From an uncultured Oscillospiraceae bacterium (GTDB lineage: Bacteria > Bacillota > Clostridia > Oscillospirales > Ruminococcaceae), in contig CAKSEY010000016.1 in assembly GCA_934448295.1 (NCBI GenBank), forward strand, positions 1 to 64,000: a DNA stretch of 64,000 bases. The letters run 5' to 3'. Position 1 is the stretch's first letter. Each line of letters opens with the position of its first letter. The position numbers and the translations under genes were made by a program. The notes under the pieces were generated by a model, which worked only from the letters and a program-made list of their open reading frames with translations, was not told where the DNA came from and did not search any database. Positions 59,427 to 64,000 of the stretch are shown here, piece by piece.

Positions 59427-60110
59427 TCACTTATCTCCTGTAATCATTTCTCCGACAATGCCGTTCACCGCGCCGAATAGCTCCGGCTTTCCCTTCGGCA
59501 CCAGAACGCTGTAACGCTCCGCAGAAATATCCGAGGGGATACAGCACCTAAGCCCGTCGCTGCCCGCCAGCAGCTCCAGCGCCTCGCTTTCAAAGCAGAC
59601 GAACGCGTCCATATCCCCTGAGCCAAGCAGCCCGGCGGCGGTCTCAGCGTTATCGCACACCAGCTTTTCGTCTGCTGCCGTGCTGGTCAGCGAACGCAGA
59701 ATACTCTCCGGAAGCTTCCCCGAAGCGCCCACTATTTTCCCCGCGAGGTCAGCCTGGCAGGTAACAGCCAGCTCACCGCCGCAGACGACGTATATTACGT
59801 CCTGCGCTACGGGCAGGGTCATAAGGAAGCTTAGCCCCGGGTCGTTTGTTTCGCTGAACTCTCCTATCGCAATATCTGCGCTGCCCTTCGACAGCATTTC
59901 CATCGCCGCGTATCGGTCTGTCCAGTATATTTCCGCAGGAGCGCCCAGCCCCTGCGCGATACGCTCCGCTATCTCCTCGGAATCATCCAGCTCGGATGTG
60001 ACGGCGGCGCGCAGCCTTCCACCCTGGAGCAGCGACTGTTCCCGCGCGCCGCAGCCGGTAAGCAGCAGCGCCGACGCGCAAATCAGCAGTACAAGTTTTT
60101 TCATGGTCAT
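59427..60110 (-). CDS. small binding-protein-like lipoprotein in the T4SS-like operon
   Basis: The 227-residue protein has a lipobox LLTGC with Cys20, followed by a domain that resembles a short family 3 solute-binding protein (LRAAVTSELDDSEEIAERIA, GSADIAIGEFSETNDPG, YVVCGGELAV, DMDAFVCFESEALELL). The usual C-terminal lobe is compact. Such a protein is unexpected inside a conjugation-type operon; it may sense a ligand, or the fold may serve as a scaffold. The start overlaps the VirB4 stop (ATGA). Confidence 0.7.
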   Translation of the reverse strand: MTMKKLVLLICASALLLTGCGAREQSLLQGGRLRAAVTSELDDSEEIAERIAQGLGAPAEIYWTDRYAAMEMLSKGSADIAIGEFSETNDPGLSFLMTLPVAQDVIYVVCGGELAVTCQADLAGKIVGASGKLPESILRSLTSTAADEKLVCDNAETAAGLLGSGDMDAFVCFESEALELLAGSDGLRCCIPSDISAERYSVLVPKGKPELFGAVNGIVGEMITGDK

Positions 60111-62794
60111 TCCGTAAATAATTCCTGCAGGTCTTCTGAAGCGACAATGTCAACGCAGGTGCGGTTGGACGGCGCCGTCACAACGAACGCGCGCCCTCTG
60201 GGGTTGTTGATTATCTGATCCTGCTCGGTCTCGTTTATCTCGCCCGCCTTTTCATACAGCTTGCACAGGTCGTGCATATCGTTCGGCGCCAGCGCGAAAA
60301 TGAACGAATACTGGCACGCGTTGATTATCGCGGTGGATTTGCGCGCGAGCTCCTCCGTGCCCACAAAGTCCTTTATGTTCTGCGTTATGATTATCTGCAT
60401 ACCGTTGTATTTTCTGATACGCTTTGCAAGCTGATACATAAAGTCCAGGGCGATGGGGTATTTTTCGTCAATGAAAACGTGCGCCTCGTCTATGACTACG
60501 ATTATCTTTCTGTTCGCCTTGTGGGCGATGTTGTAATCGCGGTTCTTGATTATCTCGTTGTCAAGATATTTCAGCACCAGCAGCATCTGCGCGTTTGCGA
60601 TGGTGTTGTTTCTGTTCGCAAGCAGCGACTGGAAGTTGAACGCGATGAAGTTTTCCTTTGTCGTGATGGTGGACGGGTTGTTCCAGAGATGCGCGTTCCG
60701 TCCGCCGGTGGAGAACTTCGACACATAGTTCAGCAGAATTCTCAGGTTGTTCTTGTTATACTCGCTGGATGCCCTCTGGAAATCCGTCAGTATCTTGTCG
60801 TAAAGGTCGTCGAAGATCGGGTAGTCCTCGGGGGTGAGCGCTGAAAGGTCGGTGTCCGCGTCTATGCCGCGCTCGGCGTAAATTCTCGGGAAAAGATTGT
60901 TCAGATACTCCAGCGCGTCGTTTTCGGTTTCCGGCAGTATCTGCTTGAAGAACTCCTCAAGGAACTGCAAATGCGCGTTAAAGCTGTTCGAAGCGCCCTC
61001 CTCGTCGTCGGAAACTCCGGTGATTATCTGGAACGGGTTGAGGCTTCCCTCGGTAGCCTTGCCCACGTCTATCATCTTGCCGTGGAGCTTCTTTGCCAGC
61101 GCGCCGTACTCGTTCTCGGGGTCGAGGATAAATATCTTGCTGTTGTCGGCGGCTAGATTGGACAGTATAGTCTTGGTGGCGAAGGATTTACCGGAGCCGG
61201 ACTTACCGATTATCGCCATATTGCTGTTTACGCGCTCGCTGTCGCGCTGGAAGAAATTCACGAATACAGGGTTTCCGCCGGTGGTGCCGAAGCACATTCC
61301 GTCCTTATCCTGGAGATAGGGGTAAACAAACGGAAACGCCGCCGCGATGGACGAGGAGTGTATGCCCCGGCTCTTCTTCATAAATGCGTCGTGCGCGGAG
61401 ATATTCGAGCTTGCATAAACGCCGAACGTCTGCATGAACAGATCCTGGGTCTTGAAGCTTGCCTCGGACAGGGTGCGCTTGACCTTCTTTTTCAGCGAAA
61501 CGTAGCTGGACGAGCCGACGGACGGCGCATTGCCCTCCGCAGAGCGCTTGTACCGCTCCGTAAGCTCATAATCGTAGATAGTTACATAGGTGTTGACATC
61601 ATACAGCGATTCGTTTTCGCTCTGGAGCATCGAGAGCAGCTCCGCCAGGGATTCGATGTTCTCGTTTATCTCCATCAGGCGGGAGACCTTGCCGGTCTGC
61701 TCCGCCTGACCGCGCAGCTCCTCAAGGGAGCGGTCGATTCGCTTGATGGACTGATAACGGTCCACCGGCTTGAATTTCATGACCACCCGGGTGCTCGGTA
61801 TATTGAACAGGCGGTAGCCCCACGCGTTTCCCACAAGTCCGGGGTAATCGAGTATCTTCAGATTGTGAGTGATAAGCCCGTCGTATTTCACCGTTCTAGC
61901 GGTGAATTCTATCTTCTTGGGGATTATCCACGACATATAGTCCTCGGGGGCTATCTCGTCTATCTCGCGCTCGTCAAAGGTCTGGCTGTACTGGTATTTC
62001 AGGAAGATAGCAAGCTCCCTCCCCCTGAGCTGCCGCGCGTCAAGCCCCGCGCTCCTGAACTGCCCGACGGCGTTGCGGGTCATTTCGGACAGGATGGGCT
62101 TTTTGCACTCGAACAGCACCAGATAGTGGAACGGGCGATATACCTTGTCCTCAAAGTTTATCTTCCTGATATCCTCTATCCTGCCGTAAATTATTTCAAC
62201 GCGCTTTGTAAGCTCCTCCTCGTTGATTATATCGTCAATAAACGCTTTTTTCAGCTCGTCTATCTTGCCGAACTCAGTGCGGATATACTCGTCGTATATC
62301 ACGGGGCGGTCTATCTTCACAAAGGCGCCGGTCTGATCCTGGGTTATCGTCCGGATTATCGAGCCCAGATTGTGGTCGATTATGGAATTCTGCCGGTACT
62401 CCGACAGGAACCTGAACTCTATGGACGGAATCTCAATGACCGTTGCGTAGTATTCCTTGTTGTAGTTTATGTAGCGGTCGTCTATCCCGGTGAAAGGGGT
62501 GATATCCTCAACGCTGAGCGCGCCGCCCTTTTTCTTCTCCGCAAAGCTGCGCGGGATCGCAAAATACCGCAGGAAGTGTATAAACAGCATATACACCTTT
62601 TCATCGTCAAGCGGCATAAGCAGGAACACGAACACCATGAGCACGCCTATTGCAAACCACCATCTGTACGGCAGATTCGAGGTTATCAGCGCAACGCAAA
62701 CAAATGCGCCGAAAAGACCCACCAAAATATCAACGATCGAAACGCCCTTGAAGATCTCCGTTTCAACCTTGGTTTTCTTTGGAATTATTCGCAT
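60107..62794 (-). CDS. PrgI/VirB4-type conjugation ATPase
   Basis: In this 895-residue protein residues about 1-90 form a PrgI/VirB3-like membrane part (IVDILVGLFGAFVCVALITS, WWFAIGVLMVFVFLLM) and the rest is a VirB4/TraE ATPase. Walker A is IGKSGSGKSFA (about 528-538), Walker B IIVVIDEAHVFID (about 762-775), with QIIITQNIKDF and a C-terminal arginine-rich part. VirB4 powers assembly and substrate movement in type IV secretion systems. In Gram-positive elements the membrane part and ATPase are often fused like this. No relaxase, coupling protein or integrase is inside the window; they may lie beyond the right edge. Confidence 0.88.
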   Translation of the reverse strand: MRIIPKKTKVETEIFKGVSIVDILVGLFGAFVCVALITSNLPYRWWFAIGVLMVFVFLLMPLDDEKVYMLFIHFLRYFAIPRSFAEKKKGGALSVEDITPFTGIDDRYINYNKEYYATVIEIPSIEFRFLSEYRQNSIIDHNLGSIIRTITQDQTGAFVKIDRPVIYDEYIRTEFGKIDELKKAFIDDIINEEELTKRVEIIYGRIEDIRKINFEDKVYRPFHYLVLFECKKPILSEMTRNAVGQFRSAGLDARQLRGRELAIFLKYQYSQTFDEREIDEIAPEDYMSWIIPKKIEFTARTVKYDGLITHNLKILDYPGLVGNAWGYRLFNIPSTRVVMKFKPVDRYQSIKRIDRSLEELRGQAEQTGKVSRLMEINENIESLAELLSMLQSENESLYDVNTYVTIYDYELTERYKRSAEGNAPSVGSSSYVSLKKKVKRTLSEASFKTQDLFMQTFGVYASSNISAHDAFMKKSRGIHSSSIAAAFPFVYPYLQDKDGMCFGTTGGNPVFVNFFQRDSERVNSNMAIIGKSGSGKSFATKTILSNLAADNSKIFILDPENEYGALAKKLHGKMIDVGKATEGSLNPFQIITGVSDDEEGASNSFNAHLQFLEEFFKQILPETENDALEYLNNLFPRIYAERGIDADTDLSALTPEDYPIFDDLYDKILTDFQRASSEYNKNNLRILLNYVSKFSTGGRNAHLWNNPSTITTKENFIAFNFQSLLANRNNTIANAQMLLVLKYLDNEIIKNRDYNIAHKANRKIIVVIDEAHVFIDEKYPIALDFMYQLAKRIRKYNGMQIIITQNIKDFVGTEELARKSTAIINACQYSFIFALAPNDMHDLCKLYEKAGEINETEQDQIINNPRGRAFVVTAPSNRTCVDIVASEDLQELFTE

Positions 62795-62812
62795 TGCTAA
62801 ATCACCTTTTCG

Positions 62813-64000
62813 CTAAAATTTCGCACTGTCGTTTTTGTGGTCGGATCTCTTTACCGCAGTCGGATCCACCGGCTTAACTATCTCCGGAGTTTTCGCGGCC
62901 CCGGGTCTCGGCTCTGCCGCCGCGTTTGTCCCGGTATTCCGGGCGCTGGAGGCGCTCATTGCCGCTGCCGCAGGCTCCACCGGGCTTACTATATCCGGGG
63001 TTCTCGCGGCGCTGGTAATCGGCGCGGTTTCCGCCGCCCCGGGGGTATTGGCGCTGAACGAATTCACCGCCGCCGTCGGCTCCACAGGTCTGACTATTTC
63101 CGGGGCTGCCGCCGCGCGGGAAGTTCTCTCCGGAGACACGGCTGCCCCTGGATTCTGCACGTTGTCCGACATATTGACCGCCATGAACTCATCATGACCG
63201 CCCGTGAATCTGCTCTGCTGTCCGCGCGGTTCCGCTGAATCATTCCGGTTTATCTGCCCGCGTCTGTGACTGTCGGCTCCGCGAACCACGTCTGTACTGT
63301 GCTCCCTGTTGAAGACCTTGCCACTGAGGCTCCCTGCCTCGTTGCTGAACTCGCTGGCGTTCCCGGATTCTTCGCTCATACGTCTGATAATATTGTCCGG
63401 GGTCACGTTTTCGTGCGGCTCTGCGGCTTCCGTGATCGGAGGTTCTCCGCCGTCCTGCCCGCCGAATGTCATTTCGCCGTATCCGTCATTATCCCGGTCG
63501 TCAAAAAGATTCTTGCTGCTGTCCATACTTTCGGACATACGGTCTTCACCGAAGCCTGAATTCTTGATTTTGCCGAAAACCTCCGAAGTATCCATGCTGT
63601 CGAAAATTCTGTCGAGTTTTTTCTTATCAAGATTATTCCCGCCGGAGCGTTTGTGATGTATCTGATTGTCAAAGTCGTCGTCCGAATACCGCAGCCCGGA
63701 TTCCTTCGTGTTGTTGTCGGGTTCGTCCGGAAGTTGTTCGCCCTTTTCCCTGAGCGCGTTATCTATATAGTCGAATTTATTGAAAGGCTCAGCGGAGCTT
63801 CCCGTTTCGCCGAGCTCGTTATCAATATAGTCAAATTTATCGTAAGGCTCAGCGGATCTGCTGTCGTCCGCGTCATTGTTTCCGGTGAAGTCAGTTCCCG
63901 AATCATCTTCGGAGCCGTCCGGGATATTGCCGTTATTGAAAATGATATCGTTCAGACCGTCCGCCTTGTTCAGCGGACCGGAATCCTTCCCCTCCTTCAT
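62813..64000 (-). CDS. long hydrophilic repeat-rich protein of the T4SS-like operon, cut by the window edge
   Basis: At least 395 residues; an ATG falls exactly on the last bases of the window, so the true start may lie outside. It is almost fully disordered in appearance. There are two copies of a motif KFDYIDNxLxE (DNA about 63750-63850). The C-terminal third has three copies of PEIVRPVEPTA-type repeats (TPDIVSPVEPAAA, TPEIVKPVDPTAV). It may be the cytoplasmic tail of a VirB6-like channel protein or a free adaptor. It stands 18 bases before the VirB4-type gene. Confidence 0.6.
   Translation of the reverse strand: MKEGKDSGPLNKADGLNDIIFNNGNIPDGSEDDSGTDFTGNNDADDSRSAEPYDKFDYIDNELGETGSSAEPFNKFDYIDNALREKGEQLPDEPDNNTKESGLRYSDDDFDNQIHHKRSGGNNLDKKKLDRIFDSMDTSEVFGKIKNSGFGEDRMSESMDSSKNLFDDRDNDGYGEMTFGGQDGGEPPITEAAEPHENVTPDNIIRRMSEESGNASEFSNEAGSLSGKVFNREHSTDVVRGADSHRRGQINRNDSAEPRGQQSRFTGGHDEFMAVNMSDNVQNPGAAVSPERTSRAAAAPEIVRPVEPTAAVNSFSANTPGAAETAPITSAARTPDIVSPVEPAAAAMSASSARNTGTNAAAEPRPGAAKTPEIVKPVDPTAVKRSDHKNDSAKF

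Noticed and set aside
61358..62800. Plus-strand open frame of 480 codons
   Set aside because: It is the shadow of the VirB4-type gene, which has all ATPase motifs on the other strand.

Overview
The window looks like chromosomal DNA of a gut Clostridium-type bacterium, most likely Oscillospiraceae and close to Ruminococcus. The evidence is two very large secreted proteins ending in type I dockerins, a YaaH/SleL-like spore-cortex hydrolase fragment, AraR-type pentose control, many Gram-positive signal peptides and lipoboxes, strong AGGAGG ribosome sites, and a long series of TTGACA-17-TATAAT promoters. This placement is inferred from gene content only; no rRNA or tRNA gene was found.

Layout. 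1-1310 (minus) has no ordinary gene but holds nine tiny reading frames of 12 to 37 codons. Each of the first eight has a strong ribosome site, and four near-identical promoters drive them. A fifth copy of the promoter drives the 123-residue protein at 1336-1707. 1823-3196: a truncated LysM/GH18 hydrolase and an amidase. 3301-5871: an ABC ATPase and a secreted solute-binding protein carrying an Ig-like domain. 5928-9537: arabinose/ribulose control and catabolism (AraR, FGGY kinase, AraD). 9604-12161: a BspA-like secreted protein and a frameshifted J-domain gene. 12323-14752: an ECF sigma factor, its membrane anti-sigma factor and a secreted target, with matching ECF promoters. 15519-23123 and 37626-43877: two giant dockerin proteins that share a pre-dockerin module. 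23391-26173: tandem paralogues of unknown function. 26965-30284: a polar amino-acid ABC importer. 30335-33319: a 2-hydroxyacid dehydrogenase, a TauE-like exporter and an ArAE/HAD fusion. 33736-37476: an iron-type ABC importer. 43997-50421: two ATC-hydrolase-like proteins (one with a TetR regulator), a secreted propeller/Ig protein, a VWA protein and a SUKH protein. 50582-55894: a partner-switching module (RsbU-like phosphatase, RsbW-like kinase, STAS protein) interleaved with two membrane proteins and a GNAT-like protein. 55951-64000: one tightly packed operon containing a PrgI/VirB4-type conjugation ATPase and several secreted or lipid-anchored proteins. It runs off the right edge.

A family of short inverted-repeat elements (ends GGTNACCTCTAAAAACC / GGTTTTTAGAGGTTACC) lies between genes at four places. 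The most unusual part of the window is the tiny-peptide cluster with its shared promoter. Next come the T4SS-like operon, the partner-switching module built around transporter genes, and the ECF regulon whose secreted target repeats the sensor domain of the anti-sigma factor. All function calls come from reading motifs and domain patterns by eye; no database search was run.
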